A stretch of DNA of 64,000 nt, taken from contig NZ_CP144555.1 of the NCBI RefSeq assembly GCF_036607905.1, forward strand, positions 6,200,001 through 6,264,000. Reading direction: 5' to 3'. Shown here piece by piece: positions 1-8,953 of the stretch. How positions within the stretch are numbered: the first letter of the stretch is position 1; every line of letters starts with the position of its first letter. The notes below the pieces were generated by a model that saw only the letters and a list, made by a program, of their open reading frames with translations, had not been told where the DNA came from and ran no database searches. The DNA is from Streptomyces sp. SCSIO 75703. GTDB taxonomy: Bacteria; Actinomycetota; Actinomycetes; Streptomycetales; Streptomycetaceae. A program made the position numbers and the translations under genes.

Positions 1-279
1 CCCCTCTACGAGGCGTGCGTGTCCGGCGCCGCCGAGGCCGCGCCGGCCGCCGCGCGCCGGGCACGGCTCGCCTGGCCGCGCGGCACGGAGGGACGCCGCC
101 TCGTCGCGCGGGAGTACCGTGCGGCCCGGGAGGGGGGCGACGACCCCGTCCTGGCGGTGATGCGGGCGACCGGGCAGAGCCGCCGCCGCTCGCTCCGGCT
201 CATCGGCGAGGCCCGTGACGAGGGGTTCCTCGCGCCGCGCCACGCCCGCCGGGAGGCCGGGGCGCCCCCGGCGCCGTGA
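1..279 (+). CDS. DUF6214-like hypothetical protein, C-terminal part
   Basis: The reading frame enters from the left edge and ends at TGA 277-279, so only the last 92 residues are present and the start lies outside the window. The fragment is rich in Arg and Ala and contains the stretches LAWPRGTEGRRLV and GDDPVLAVMRATG, followed by a basic helix with paired arginines (SRRRSLRLI). I associate this pattern from memory with the Streptomyces DUF6214 family, whose function is unknown. No catalytic motif is visible. The next gene is convergent and begins its 3' end 42 bp downstream. Confidence 0.6.
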   Translation, partial: PLYEACVSGAAEAAPAAARRARLAWPRGTEGRRLVAREYRAAREGGDDPVLAVMRATGQSRRRSLRLIGEARDEGFLAPRHARREAGAPPAP

Positions 280-321
280 CCGGCCTTGTCACGGGCGCGC
301 GCCCCTCGTGACCCGTTCGGG

Positions 322-1017
322 CTACTCGCGCCGGTCGGGCCTGGCGGGCCGGCCCTCCTGGCGCGGCAGGTCCGTCGCGAAGAACCGCGACAGGTCCGTC
401 TCGCGCGTCCCGCCGGGTGCCTGGGCCTCCGGCGGGACCCCGAGGCCCCAGTCGAGCCCGTACCGCCGGAACAGCTCGGCGCGCAGCACCGGCACCGGCA
501 TCGGCACGCCCGGCACCAGGGCCGCGAAGACGGCGCCCATCAGCAGCGCGCGCAGCATCGGGTAGTCGCGGTCCACGTCCCGCGAACCGTGCCGCACCAC
601 CGTGTCGCGCAGCAGTTCGGCCAGTCGCCGCTGCTCCGGGCAGGGGACGAAGCCCTCGGCCTGGAGCAGCCCGGCCATGTGGTGCCGCATGAGCACCGGC
701 CGGTCCCGGGCGAGGCCCAGGATCGCGTCGATGGCCCGCGCCATCCGCTCCGGACCCCCCTCGGCGTGCGGCTCCCGCTCCAGGGCCTCCTCCAGCGTGC
801 GGTGCATCAGCCGGTGCACCGCGGACTGCACGAGGTGGCGTTTGCCCGGAAAGTAGTACGAGACCAGACCGCGCGCCGATCCCGCCCGGTCGGCGATGTC
901 GCCCAGCGTGGTGGCGTCGTAGCCGCGCTCGGCGACCAGTTCGACGGCGGCTTGCAGGAGCCGCTCCTTCGAACGCCTCCGCAACTCTTCATTGACCGAG
1001 GCGCTGCGCGGGGACAT
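322..1017 (-). CDS. TetR/AcrR family transcriptional regulator
   Basis: A 231-residue DNA-binding repressor. The N-terminal helix-turn-helix lies at about residues 18-65, with the typical TetR sequence TTLGDIADRAGSARGLVSYYF and KRHL after it; the remaining 160 residues form the ligand and dimer domain. I chose ATG 1017 because GCAGGAG precedes it at good spacing; an in-frame ATG at 1050 lies inside the operator and has no ribosome site. A 21-bp imperfect palindrome at 1031-1051 lies between the start codon and a TATAGT -10, so autorepression is likely. No obvious target gene is divergent to it: the next gene upstream reads the same strand. The ligand is unknown. Confidence 0.88.
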   Translation of the reverse strand: MSPRSASVNEELRRRSKERLLQAAVELVAERGYDATTLGDIADRAGSARGLVSYYFPGKRHLVQSAVHRLMHRTLEEALEREPHAEGGPERMARAIDAILGLARDRPVLMRHHMAGLLQAEGFVPCPEQRRLAELLRDTVVRHGSRDVDRDYPMLRALLMGAVFAALVPGVPMPVPVLRAELFRRYGLDWGLGVPPEAQAPGGTRETDLSRFFATDLPRQEGRPARPDRRE

Positions 1018-1030
1018 GCTGTACTCCTGC

Positions 1031-1067
1031 GTTGACTGGCTGGCAGCCAACTATACTCAGCGCTGAG
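1031..1067. promoter_or_regulatory. Operator and promoter of the TetR gene
   Basis: Positions 1031-1051 (GTTGACTGGCTGGCAGCCAAC) match their own reverse complement at 16 of 21 positions, a usual TetR operator form. Read on the minus strand, TATAGT at about 1051-1056 is a good -10 hexamer directly upstream of it. A second, perfect 12-bp palindrome CTCAGCGCTGAG spans 1056-1067. The arrangement fits repressor binding over the transcription start. Confidence 0.55.
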
Positions 1068-1310
1068 GGACAGGCCCCGTGCCGGGGCTGTTTCGGCTGC
1101 CGTCTTCCTCGGGCGACACGGGGGATCGTCCGAGGAAGGCCGGCCGCTCTTCCCGAAGACCCCGGTGACCTGGTGATCCGACGACCCGCCGACGGGTGCG
1201 ACGGCCGCCTGCCCCGGGTCCGGGGAGCCGGCGGGGAGACGACTTCGCCCCCGCGCCCGTGCCGCGCGGGGCCGCCGGTGGCCTCGGCACGACCTCACAG
1301 GGCGATACAC

Positions 1311-2018
1311 CTAGCGCGTCTCCGGGCCGCCCGTCACTGCCGTGGCCCGGGGGTGCCAGCGTTCGTGCGCGAGGACCGCGAGGGCCACCACCAGGCCCCC
1401 GAACAGCCAGCCGCCCACGACGTCGCTGAGCCAGTGGACGCCCAGCCACACCCGGGTCGCGCCGACGCCCACCACGGACACCACGGCCGCGGCCCCCGCG
1501 GTACGGCGTGCCGCGCGCGGGGCGCCGTAGCGGTACACGAGCCACACCAGCGCCCCGCACACGACGGTGGCCGTCATGGCGTGGCCCGACGGGAAGGCGG
1601 CGTACCGCGCGGAGTCGACCGGGTGCGCCCAGACCGGCCGGGGGCGGCCCACCGCCGCCTTCAGCGCCTGCTGGAACACGCCGCCCACCGCGCACGTGAC
1701 CGCGAGCCACAGGGCGGTCCACCGGTCCCGGATCCAGCCCCACAGCCACACCGCGACACCGGCGCACAGCACGCGCATCGTCCACGGGTCCCACAGCCGG
1801 TCGGACAGGAAGCGCATCCCGTCCGTGACGTTCTCGTGCCCGAGCGCCCAACGGTGCGTGACCCGGGCGACGTCCCCGTCGAGGCCGGTCAGCGGACGCC
1901 ACGAGACGGCGACCGGGACGGTCAGCAGGAGACAGGCGAGGGCGAGCGCCCCGGCCGTGCCGAGGGCACCGTGCGGGAAGCGGCGGCGGGGCGGGGAGAC
2001 GACGGGCGGTGAGTACAT
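1311..2018 (-). CDS. PAP2-superfamily membrane phosphatase
   Basis: A 235-residue integral membrane phosphatase of the type-2 phosphatidic acid phosphatase superfamily, acting on lipid phosphates or pyrophosphates such as undecaprenyl pyrophosphate. All three signature motifs are present: KAAVGRPRP at 120-128, PSGH at 143-146 and TRVWLGVHWLSD at 188-199, with the catalytic histidines in the last two. About six hydrophobic segments surround them, the first at 21-38. The ATG at 2018 gives the more natural N-terminus; a GTG at 2054 with GAGG only 3 nt before it is the alternative. A decayed relative of this family lies at 34.0-34.6 kb. The exact substrate cannot be told from sequence. Confidence 0.85.
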   Translation of the reverse strand: MYSPPVVSPPRRRFPHGALGTAGALALACLLLTVPVAVSWRPLTGLDGDVARVTHRWALGHENVTDGMRFLSDRLWDPWTMRVLCAGVAVWLWGWIRDRWTALWLAVTCAVGGVFQQALKAAVGRPRPVWAHPVDSARYAAFPSGHAMTATVVCGALVWLVYRYGAPRAARRTAGAAAVVSVVGVGATRVWLGVHWLSDVVGGWLFGGLVVALAVLAHERWHPRATAVTGGPETR

Positions 2019-2081
2019 GCCGCGATGCTCGCCGACCCGGGGGACGAGGGCCACTGTCCTCGCCGACGGGTCCCGGGATGA

Positions 2082-3017
2082 CTAGCCGAGGGCCCGCAGT
2101 CCCGGGACGAAGGCGACCAGCACCGGGATCACCGGGACGAGGGACGCCGCCGCGGTGAGCCGGAGCCGGGCCGCGGCCGGGAGCCGGTCCGGGGGAGTGA
2201 GCAGGCGGTGCACCCGCTGCGGGACGTGGGCGTCGGCGCTCGGGCAGGGCCCGAAGACCCCCCGGTCCTCGTTGAGTTCGACCAGGGCCAGGGCGGTGGT
2301 GAGCCGGCCGAAGCGGCGGGAGGCCGTGTCGTCGGCCGCCAGTTCCACCAGCCGGTGCATCTCGTCCCGGAACGCCGCGAACACCGGCACCTGCGGAAAC
2401 CCGTCCGCGAGCGCCGCCGAGCAGTGCAGCAGCCAGTCGTGCCGCGCCCGCGCGTGCCCCTGCTCGTGGGCGAGGACCGCGTCGAGCTGCCGCCCCTTCA
2501 GCCGTCGCAACGCCCCGGTGGTGACGACCAGTTGCGGGGGAGCGCCGGGCAGCCACCAGGCGTCCGGCCGCTCGCCTTCCAGGACCACCAGCCGCTCCGC
2601 CCGCACGGTCTCGCCCGGCAGCAGCGGCGCCCGCTCGCGCAGCCCCGCCCGGCGCAGCCGCCGTCGCGCGCGGGCGCGCGCCACCTCACGGGTGAGCATC
2701 GCGGCCGTCCACAGGCCGCCGCAGGCCAGCGCGACCGCGGTGGTCGCCGCCCAGGAACCGGACGTGCCGAGCGCGTACGCCTCCACCACGGGGCCCGGCG
2801 CGGTGGCGAAGATCGGGCCGCCCACCACGTGCCAGGCCGCCGCCGCGCTCAGCGTCATCGCCAGCACGCAGCACAACAGCACCGACGCCACCACGCACTG
2901 CCACACCCAGAGGGCGACCACCGGTTCGCGGTCGGGCCAGTCGGCCCGTGCGAGCAGCCGGGGGGCGAGGACGGCCGTCAGCGCGCCGATCAGCAGCAGT
3001 CCCACGGGGAGGATCAT
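2082..3017 (-). CDS. M56 family (BlaR1-like) membrane metalloprotease
   Basis: A 311-residue membrane zinc protease. Hydrophobic segments are seen near residues 1-20, 36-62, 88-108 and at the C-terminus (280-305). The zinc site HEQGH lies at 184-188 and the likely third ligand region ELAADD at 225-230. Family members such as BlaR1 and MecR1 cleave or activate a BlaI/MecI repressor encoded beside them. Here the adjacent upstream gene is a DUF5134 membrane protein and no BlaI-type winged-helix gene is in the window, so the partner is unknown. The protein also lacks the extracellular penicillin-binding domain of true BlaR1. Confidence 0.85.
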   Translation of the reverse strand: MILPVGLLLIGALTAVLAPRLLARADWPDREPVVALWVWQCVVASVLLCCVLAMTLSAAAAWHVVGGPIFATAPGPVVEAYALGTSGSWAATTAVALACGGLWTAAMLTREVARARARRRLRRAGLRERAPLLPGETVRAERLVVLEGERPDAWWLPGAPPQLVVTTGALRRLKGRQLDAVLAHEQGHARARHDWLLHCSAALADGFPQVPVFAAFRDEMHRLVELAADDTASRRFGRLTTALALVELNEDRGVFGPCPSADAHVPQRVHRLLTPPDRLPAAARLRLTAAASLVPVIPVLVAFVPGLRALG

Positions 3018-3121
3018 GACAGCAGCCTACGAGCGGCACGCCTTCGCGGGTACGGCCCGTCCCGTCAAAGTGACGCAGGCAACGTTCGCGGGACGCGCCC
3101 GGCGCACCGCGGCGCCCGGCG

Positions 3122-3682
3122 TCACATGAACAGCAGCATGGCGAACATCGCGATCCCCATCGAGAGCCGGCAGACCCTGGCCAGCTCCGGCCGGTCGCCC
3201 CAGCCCGCCGCGCCCACGCCCCCGGCCGCCGCGGGCGCCTGCACGGGAAGGAGGCGGGCGCCCTCGACGAGCACGTACCCGGCGAAGTACAGCAGCAGGA
3301 GCCCGGTCAGCGGGGACGGCCCCGAGCCACCGTGCCCGTGCCCGTGCGCGTGACCGGGGGAGAGGGCCATCGTCACCGACATGTGCACCATCGCGGCGGC
3401 CCCCACCACATGGTGCAGATGGTGCCCGCCGGTACGGGCCGCCCACAGGGAACTGAGCCCCGCGCAGCCGAAGAGCACCGCGTACCCCGTCCACGCCCAC
3501 GCCGGCGGGGTGAACACCGCCGGCGGAACCGCCATGGCCGCCATGCCGAAGCCCATGACGGCGTCACCCCCCGCGGCCCGCCGCTGCTCCTCCACCCGGC
3601 TGCGCATGCGCAGCAGGCAGTACGCGCCGGTCGCCGCGCACACGGCGACCAGCAGCCAGCCGGACGACGCCGGTCCCTGCAC
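3122..3682 (-). CDS. DUF5134 family membrane protein
   Basis: A 186-residue protein with about five transmembrane segments. The GTG at 3682 is preceded by GGGGAGG at 5-nt spacing, which fixes the start; longer readings in this frame run into the upstream region without signals. A histidine-rich stretch (HHLHHVVGAAAMVHMS, then GHAHGHGHGG) sits in the middle, between hydrophobic segments, and could bind metal. I match it from memory to DUF5134, a Streptomyces family of unknown function. It lies 104 bp upstream of the M56 protease on the same strand and may be co-transcribed with it. Confidence 0.75.
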   Translation of the reverse strand: MQGPASSGWLLVAVCAATGAYCLLRMRSRVEEQRRAAGGDAVMGFGMAAMAVPPAVFTPPAWAWTGYAVLFGCAGLSSLWAARTGGHHLHHVVGAAAMVHMSVTMALSPGHAHGHGHGGSGPSPLTGLLLLYFAGYVLVEGARLLPVQAPAAAGGVGAAGWGDRPELARVCRLSMGIAMFAMLLFM

Positions 3683-3957
3683 CCGAACCTCCCCGTTCCC
3701 GTTCGACGGACGGTCAAGAGCTGCCCGGGGCACACGGCGCGCACGCGAGCGCAACGATGTACACGGGGGGCATCCGAGGGCGCACCGAGTACCGGGAGCC
3801 GCCCGGCCGGTCCGCTCGCGCACCAGAGGGAAACCGGGCCCGGCGCCGGGCCCGTGTCCGCCGCACGGGCCGGGACGCCGTACGCTCGCCGCAACGGCGC
3901 GAGGCCCGAGGGGCGCGCGCACCGCCAGACCGGCACGAGAACGGAGGACGAACGGCC

Positions 3958-4515
3958 ATGACCGCAACGGACGGGGGCTCGGCGACCGGGAGCAGGGCGA
4001 GGAGCGGGCCGGGCGACGACACCGTCGCCGCCGTGGTCCGGCAGTGGCGGGCCGTCCACCCCCACCTCGACACCGGACCCATGGAGATCATCGGCCGGAT
4101 CAACCGCTGCGCCGCCCTGCTCCAGCAGGCGGAGGACGCCCCGTTGCGCCGGGCGGGCCTCAGCCGCGCCGAGTTCGACCTGCTCGGGGCGTTGCGGCGC
4201 ACCGGGCACGAGCTGACCCCGGGCGAACTGGCCCGCGAGACCTTCTCCTCGGGCGCGGCCGTGACCAAGCGGCTCAAGCAGCTCACCGAGCGCGGACTCG
4301 TGGAACGCCGGGGCGACACCCGCGACCGCCGGGTGGCCCACGTCCGCCTCACCGACGCCGGACGCGACCTCGTCGACGGCATCCTCCCCGACCAGCTGGC
4401 CTACGAGTCCGCCGTGCTCTCCGGCGTCCAGGGGCCGGACCTGGACGAACTCGCCGCTCTCCTCGGCGAACTCCTGGGCCGGCTCGAAGGCCGCATCGAG
4501 GCACTGCGCGCCTGA
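3958..4515 (+). CDS. MarR family transcriptional regulator
   Basis: A 185-residue winged-helix regulator. Residues around 50-150 hold the fold: FDLLGALRRTG, LTPGELARETFSSGAAVTKRLKQL as the recognition region, then ERRGDTRDRRVAHVRLTDAG as the beta wing with its conserved DxR pattern. ATG 3958 has GGAGG 10 nt upstream. It stands alone: the upstream neighbour is divergent and the downstream gene convergent, so its regulated gene may be itself or the DUF5134/M56 pair across the 275-bp divergent gap at 3683-3957. The effector is unknown. Confidence 0.88.
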   Translation: MTATDGGSATGSRARSGPGDDTVAAVVRQWRAVHPHLDTGPMEIIGRINRCAALLQQAEDAPLRRAGLSRAEFDLLGALRRTGHELTPGELARETFSSGAAVTKRLKQLTERGLVERRGDTRDRRVAHVRLTDAGRDLVDGILPDQLAYESAVLSGVQGPDLDELAALLGELLGRLEGRIEALRA

Positions 4516-4552
4516 CCGGCCCGGCACCGTGCACCGGACGGGCGGCGCCGCC

Positions 4553-5317
4553 TCACCACTGCCCGCCCGCCCGGTGCACGCCGAACACCGCCCCCTGCGC
4601 GTCCCGCAGCACGGCGATGCGCGGGCCGCCGGGCGGCGAGGCCGGGTCCATGAGCACCGTGCCGCCCCCGGCGACCGTGCCGGCCGCGGCCAGGTCCACG
4701 TCGGCCACCGCGAAGTAGGGCAGCCAGTGCGCGGGCACCTCGTGCGGGAACTTCTCGTCCATCGCCACCACGCCGCCGAAGTCCGCGCCGCCGATCGACC
4801 AGCGCGGAGAGCGCCGGGCGAGGTCGACGCTCCAGCCGAAGACGGTGGCGTAGAAGTCCGCGGCACGCTCCGGCTCCCGGGTCAGGAGCTCCACCCAGCC
4901 CAGCGCCCCGGGCACGTCGAAGTCCCCGGCGCCCGGGAAGGTGCCCGGCTGCCAGAGCTGGAAGACGGCGCCGGAGGGGTCCTCGGCCACCGTGAACCGG
5001 CCCGCGCCGAAGACGCCCACCGGTCCCATCTCCACCCGCCCGCCGGCCGCCGTCACCTGGCGTGCGGCGGACTCCGCGTCACGCACCGTGAACGCCACCT
5101 CCCACGCCACCGGCTGTCCCGGCCGGTACCGGGGCGTCAGCCCGGCGACCGCCGTGTCACCGAGACGGGCGACGGAGTAGCCGCCCGTCTGACGGTGCGG
5201 GTCGGGTACGTGGCGCCAGCCGAACACCCGCGCGTAGAACCGCCTGGCCGCCGCCGGGTCGCTGGTCCCCAGCTCGGCCCAGCAGGGCCCGCCGGGCACC
5301 GGTGGGTGGAGCTTCAT
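4553..5317 (-). CDS. Two-domain VOC (glyoxalase-like) protein
   Basis: A 254-residue protein made of two vicinal-oxygen-chelate modules, about 10-125 and 135-250. Each begins with a WAELGTSD or WVELLTRE strand, has a YARVFGW / YATVFGW helix end and closes with an EDPSGAVFQLWQP or RDAQGAVFGVHR strand. VOC proteins include glyoxalases, dioxygenases and antibiotic-binding resistance proteins. The usual metal ligands are not all obvious, so function is open. The start ATG 5317 has AAGGGGA upstream. A second, one-domain VOC gene follows on the same strand 155 bp upstream. Confidence 0.85.
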   Translation of the reverse strand: MKLHPPVPGGPCWAELGTSDPAAARRFYARVFGWRHVPDPHRQTGGYSVARLGDTAVAGLTPRYRPGQPVAWEVAFTVRDAESAARQVTAAGGRVEMGPVGVFGAGRFTVAEDPSGAVFQLWQPGTFPGAGDFDVPGALGWVELLTREPERAADFYATVFGWSVDLARRSPRWSIGGADFGGVVAMDEKFPHEVPAHWLPYFAVADVDLAAAGTVAGGGTVLMDPASPPGGPRIAVLRDAQGAVFGVHRAGGQW

Positions 5318-5472
5318 GGCGTGGGCGTCCCCTTCCGCAGCGCGTGCCTCCCCTGCACGCTAAGGCGGGCCGGGGCCCCCGGCCATCCGGCGCCCGCGGG
5401 CCCCGGGCCGGCCCGCGCGTCTTCGCCCGCGGCATCCGGGCACGGGCGGGCGCGGACGCGGGTGGTGCGGGC

Positions 5473-5877
5473 TCAGATACCGGGCCGGTAGCGCAGCGGG
5501 TGGTCCGCAGGGACCTCCACCAGGACGATCGGCGTGCCGTCCGGGTCGGCGATCCACATCTCCACCAGCCCCCACGGCTCCCTGACGGGCGGCCGGACGA
5601 TCTCCACGCCCTTGCCGAGCAGCTCCCGGTGGGCGGCCTCGGCGTCCTCGACCTGGAGCCAGAGCCGCAGCGCGGGGGAGGCGGGGGAGGGGGAGGCGGG
5701 CTCCGCGCGGCCGGAGACCTCCAGGAAACCGCCGCCGAGGAAGTAGACCGTGCCGCGTTCCGGGCCCGTGCCGAACTCGCGGTGGACGGCGAGGCCGAGC
5801 CGGTCCCCGTAGAAGGCGCGGGTGCGGTCGGGGTCGGTGGGGCGGAGCAGCATCCTGCTGCCGAGTACGTGCACCAT
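5473..5877 (-). CDS. Single-domain VOC family protein
   Basis: A 134-residue glyoxalase/bleomycin-resistance-like protein. It starts with SRMLLRPTDPDRTRAFYGDRLGL, the usual first strand and helix, and ends with WIADPDGTPIVLVEVP, whose Glu is the common C-terminal metal ligand. A TACGCT hexamer 8 nt upstream of ATG 5877 and the lack of a Shine-Dalgarno sequence suggest a leaderless or very short-leader transcript. The enzyme activity cannot be assigned. Confidence 0.82.
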   Translation of the reverse strand: MVHVLGSRMLLRPTDPDRTRAFYGDRLGLAVHREFGTGPERGTVYFLGGGFLEVSGRAEPASPSPASPALRLWLQVEDAEAAHRELLGKGVEIVRPPVREPWGLVEMWIADPDGTPIVLVEVPADHPLRYRPGI

Positions 5878-5985
5878 GCGGCCCGAGCGTAGGGCCTTTC
5901 CGCGGGGACCGGCGGCAGAGCGCGGGGTCCGGCGGCGTTACTCTCGTCGGTGACCCAGGCCCGTACCGCCAGCGAAGAGGCGCCC

Positions 5986-6525
5986 ATGGACACCGCCCCC
6001 TCCCGACCGATCTTCCGCGACGCCACCGACGCCGACGTGGACGATCTGGTCGCCCTCATACAGTCCGCGTACCGGGGCGAGCCGAGCCGGGCCGGGTGGA
6101 CCACCGAGGCGGACCTCCTCGAAGGCCGCCGGACCGACCCCGAGGGCGTGCGGGAGGTCATCACCTCGGCCGGAAGCCGGCTGCTGACGGTCGAGCGGGA
6201 CGGCCGGGTGGTCGCCTGCTGCCAGGTGGAACACCGGGGCGGCCACGCCTACTTCGGGATGTTCGCGGTCAGCCCGCGGCTCCAGGGCGAGGGACTGGGC
6301 AAGACGCTGCTCGCCGAGGCCGAGCGGCTGGCCCGCGCCGAATGGGGCGCGACGGAGATGCACATGACGGTGATCTCCGTCCGCGAGGACCTGATCGCCT
6401 GGTACGAACGCCGCGGCTACCGCCGTACGGGACGGATGACCCCGTTCCCGTACGGCGACGAGCGCTTCGGCATCCCGCAACGCGACGACCTGCGCTTCGA
6501 GCTGCTGGTCAAGCCGCTCGGGTGA
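5986..6525 (+). CDS. GNAT family N-acetyltransferase
   Basis: A 179-residue acetyl-CoA-dependent acyltransferase. The acetyl-CoA motif A is at 91-110, with the R/Q-x-x-G-x-G/A loop LQGEGLGKTLL, and the following motif B ends in WYERRGYRRTGR. ATG 5986 is preceded by AAGAGG at 6 nt; the GTG at 5950 lacks this. The acceptor substrate is unknown. The neighbouring genes (VOC, GDPD) give no pathway hint. Confidence 0.87.
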   Translation: MDTAPSRPIFRDATDADVDDLVALIQSAYRGEPSRAGWTTEADLLEGRRTDPEGVREVITSAGSRLLTVERDGRVVACCQVEHRGGHAYFGMFAVSPRLQGEGLGKTLLAEAERLARAEWGATEMHMTVISVREDLIAWYERRGYRRTGRMTPFPYGDERFGIPQRDDLRFELLVKPLG

Positions 6526-6543
6526 GCGCCGGGCGGTGCGGCG

Positions 6544-7227
6544 TCAGGCGGTGAAGCGGCCGGTGCGCTTGATCTCCGGGTAGTCGGTCGTCGCGCCGTC
6601 CAGGCCGAGGGCGCGCACCAGCCGCAGGTGGTCCTGGGTGTTCACCACCCAGCCGCACACCCGCAGCCCGGCCTTGCGGGCCAGCTCCACGATCTCCAGG
6701 GTGATCCGGTTGATGTCCAGGCAGAGCGACCCGGCGCCCGCCCCGACGGCCCGGTCCACGACCTCGGTCCCGTAGTACTGGGCGACCAGGGCCGTGCGCA
6801 CCCCCGGCACCAGCCGGGAGATCTCGACCAGCGCGTCGTCGTGGAAGGAGATCACCTCGACCCGGTCGGCCAGATCGCGGCGGAGCATCACCTCGGCCAG
6901 CGTGCGCGCCGCCGCCACGTCCTTGATCTCGGCCTGGAGCGGCGCCGACACGGCGTCCAGTACCTCCTCGAAGACCGGGACCCGCTCCCCGCGCCCCGCG
7001 TCCAGCGCGCGCAGTTCCGCGAGGGTCTTGGCGGCGATCGCGCCGGTGCCGTCGGTCGTCCGGTCGACGTGGGCGTCGTGCATCACGACGAGCGCCCCGT
7101 CCTTGCTCAGGTGCAGGTCGAGTTCGATGACGTCCAGGCCGGCGCGTTCGGCGGCGACGAAGGAACGCAGGGTGTTCTCGGGCTCGACGCCCATCACCCC
7201 GCGGTGACCGATGGTGAGGAAGTTCAA
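6544..7227 (-). CDS. Glycerophosphodiester phosphodiesterase family protein
   Basis: A 227-residue GDPD TIM-barrel enzyme that hydrolyses glycerophosphodiesters to glycerol-3-phosphate and an alcohol. The N-terminus has the signature TIGHRGVMGVEPENTL (His7, Arg8, Glu14, Asn16), followed by DVIELDLHLSKDG with the metal-binding Glu and Asp, and MHD with the second catalytic His. I place the start at TTG 7227 because the barrel begins immediately after it; upstream codons in frame are Arg/Pro-rich and non-globular. No signal peptide is seen, so it is probably cytoplasmic. Confidence 0.85.
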   Translation of the reverse strand: MNFLTIGHRGVMGVEPENTLRSFVAAERAGLDVIELDLHLSKDGALVVMHDAHVDRTTDGTGAIAAKTLAELRALDAGRGERVPVFEEVLDAVSAPLQAEIKDVAAARTLAEVMLRRDLADRVEVISFHDDALVEISRLVPGVRTALVAQYYGTEVVDRAVGAGAGSLCLDINRITLEIVELARKAGLRVCGWVVNTQDHLRLVRALGLDGATTDYPEIKRTGRFTA

Positions 7228-7508
7228 GGCTCGACTCGCTTCCGTCGACGGCGGCGAAGACGGGACCGCGGACCAACGGCCCCGCCCAACCCGTTCCCCC
7301 CGGCCGTACGGGGTATACGGAGACGGCCGGATCGTTCGCCGAACGGTACGGACTCCCCACCGGAACCGCCGCATACTCGCGAAGAAACGGGAAAAAATGC
7401 GGTCATGGCCGGGGTGCGGCAGGATAATTTCCGGAGGGTGCCCTTGATGAGGGAAAGGTCGTATGCCTACGGTGTCCTGACGCTAGCTTCTCCTGTGGAG
7501 GGTGGGAC

Positions 7509-8909
7509 ATGACGGAAATTCTTGTGCAGGTGGGTGCGGAGGAGGAAATTCCTCCCGCGGCTCGGGTGGTGGAGCACCCCGCGTGGCCCGTGCTCAAGGA
7601 CGCCGTCGAGCAGATCCGCCCCTGGCAGTCCCCGGACGGGTCGATCGACTTCGAGGCCGAGAACGCCCCCGAGCGCGCCGTGGCGGAGGCGGCCGTGCGC
7701 CGCGTCGCCGACTCCGTGCGCGCCCTCTCCCCGCTCCTCCCGCACGACGGTGCCTACCACGAGGCGCTCGTCGCCGACCTGGGCCGCTGGGCCGACGGCG
7801 GCTTCCAGGTGCCCGACTTCCTCGACTCGCTGCTCGCCTTCCAGCCCGCGGCGCGCCGCGAGGACGGCCTCCAGCACCTCGTCGTCTTCCCGATGTACAC
7901 GCAGAACGGCAACCCGGACCGCAATCTGGAGGCGGTCGTGCTGCGCATGGTCTGGCCCGACTGGCTGGCCGAACTGGAGCGCACCCGCTACGACAACCCG
8001 CTCTTCTGCGGCATCACCTTCGAGGACTTCACCTCGGGCTACGACACCAACTCCGCCGTCCTCTTCCCGGAGACCATCGCCGTACGCGAGGCGCCCGAGC
8101 GCTTCTCCTGGGGCGGCATCTTCTGCGACCGCGAGGCCGCCCGCTTCCGCCGCGTCACCGGGGCCGCCGTCGGCCTGCTCGGCCTCGACCTGCCCGAGGA
8201 CGTCGCCGCCATGGTCCACGACCAGAAGCGCTGCGAGGAGGCGTTCGTCCTCTGGGACATGATCCACGACCGCACCCACAGCCACGGCGACCTGCCCTTC
8301 GACCCCTTCATGATCAAACAGCGGCAGCCGTTCTGGATGTACGGCCTGGAGGAGCTGCGCTGCGACCTCACCGCTTTCAAGGAGGCCGTGCGGCTCGCCG
8401 AGGAGGGCGTCCCCCAGGCCCGTGACGTGCAGTACGCGGTCCTGTTCGACCGGATGTTCCGCTTCCCGGTCACCGGCGAGCGGGTCCGCAACTACGACGG
8501 CCTCGGCGGCCAGCTCCTCTTCGCCTACCTGCACCGCCACGACGTCGTCCGCTGGACCGACAACAAGCTCTCCCTCGACTGGGAGCGCGCCCCGCAGGTC
8601 ACCAACCGGCTCTGCGCCGAGATCGAGACGCTCTACCGCGACGGCATCGACCGCCCCAAGCTGGTCCACTGGTTCGCCGGGTACGACCTCGTCTCCACCT
8701 ACCTCGCCCCGCACCCCGGCTCCAAGTGGGCCAAGGGCCCCGAGGCCCTGGACCTGACGCTGCCCCCGCGCAAACTCGTCGACGACGTGCTTCCGGACGA
8801 GTTTCCGCTCAGCATGTTCTACGAGGCACTGTCGAAGAAGCTCAAGCGTGTGATCGCCTCCACCCGGGGCATCACCGCGACGGACGGCGCCGAGCGGACC
8901 GCCGCGTGA
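7509..8909 (+). CDS. DUF6421 family protein
   Basis: A 466-residue cytosolic protein that I match from memory to DUF6421, an actinobacterial family of unknown role. It contains several conserved-looking acidic and histidine clusters (WDMIHDRTHSHGD, HRHDVVRWTDNKLSLDW) that would suit metal binding, but no recognised catalytic motif. ATG 7509 has GGAGGGTG 3-10 nt upstream. It leads a likely transcription unit with the SDR and PLP-lyase genes: the gap to the SDR gene is 44 bp and contains its strong ribosome site. Confidence 0.82.
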   Translation: MTEILVQVGAEEEIPPAARVVEHPAWPVLKDAVEQIRPWQSPDGSIDFEAENAPERAVAEAAVRRVADSVRALSPLLPHDGAYHEALVADLGRWADGGFQVPDFLDSLLAFQPAARREDGLQHLVVFPMYTQNGNPDRNLEAVVLRMVWPDWLAELERTRYDNPLFCGITFEDFTSGYDTNSAVLFPETIAVREAPERFSWGGIFCDREAARFRRVTGAAVGLLGLDLPEDVAAMVHDQKRCEEAFVLWDMIHDRTHSHGDLPFDPFMIKQRQPFWMYGLEELRCDLTAFKEAVRLAEEGVPQARDVQYAVLFDRMFRFPVTGERVRNYDGLGGQLLFAYLHRHDVVRWTDNKLSLDWERAPQVTNRLCAEIETLYRDGIDRPKLVHWFAGYDLVSTYLAPHPGSKWAKGPEALDLTLPPRKLVDDVLPDEFPLSMFYEALSKKLKRVIASTRGITATDGAERTAA

Positions 8910-8953
8910 GCGGCGGCACCGGCGTACGGGAACAGGCACGGGAGGCGAGGACC

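Noticed and set aside
2082..3017. True BlaR1 beta-lactam sensor
   Set aside because: No extracellular penicillin-binding domain and no blaI or beta-lactamase gene nearby.
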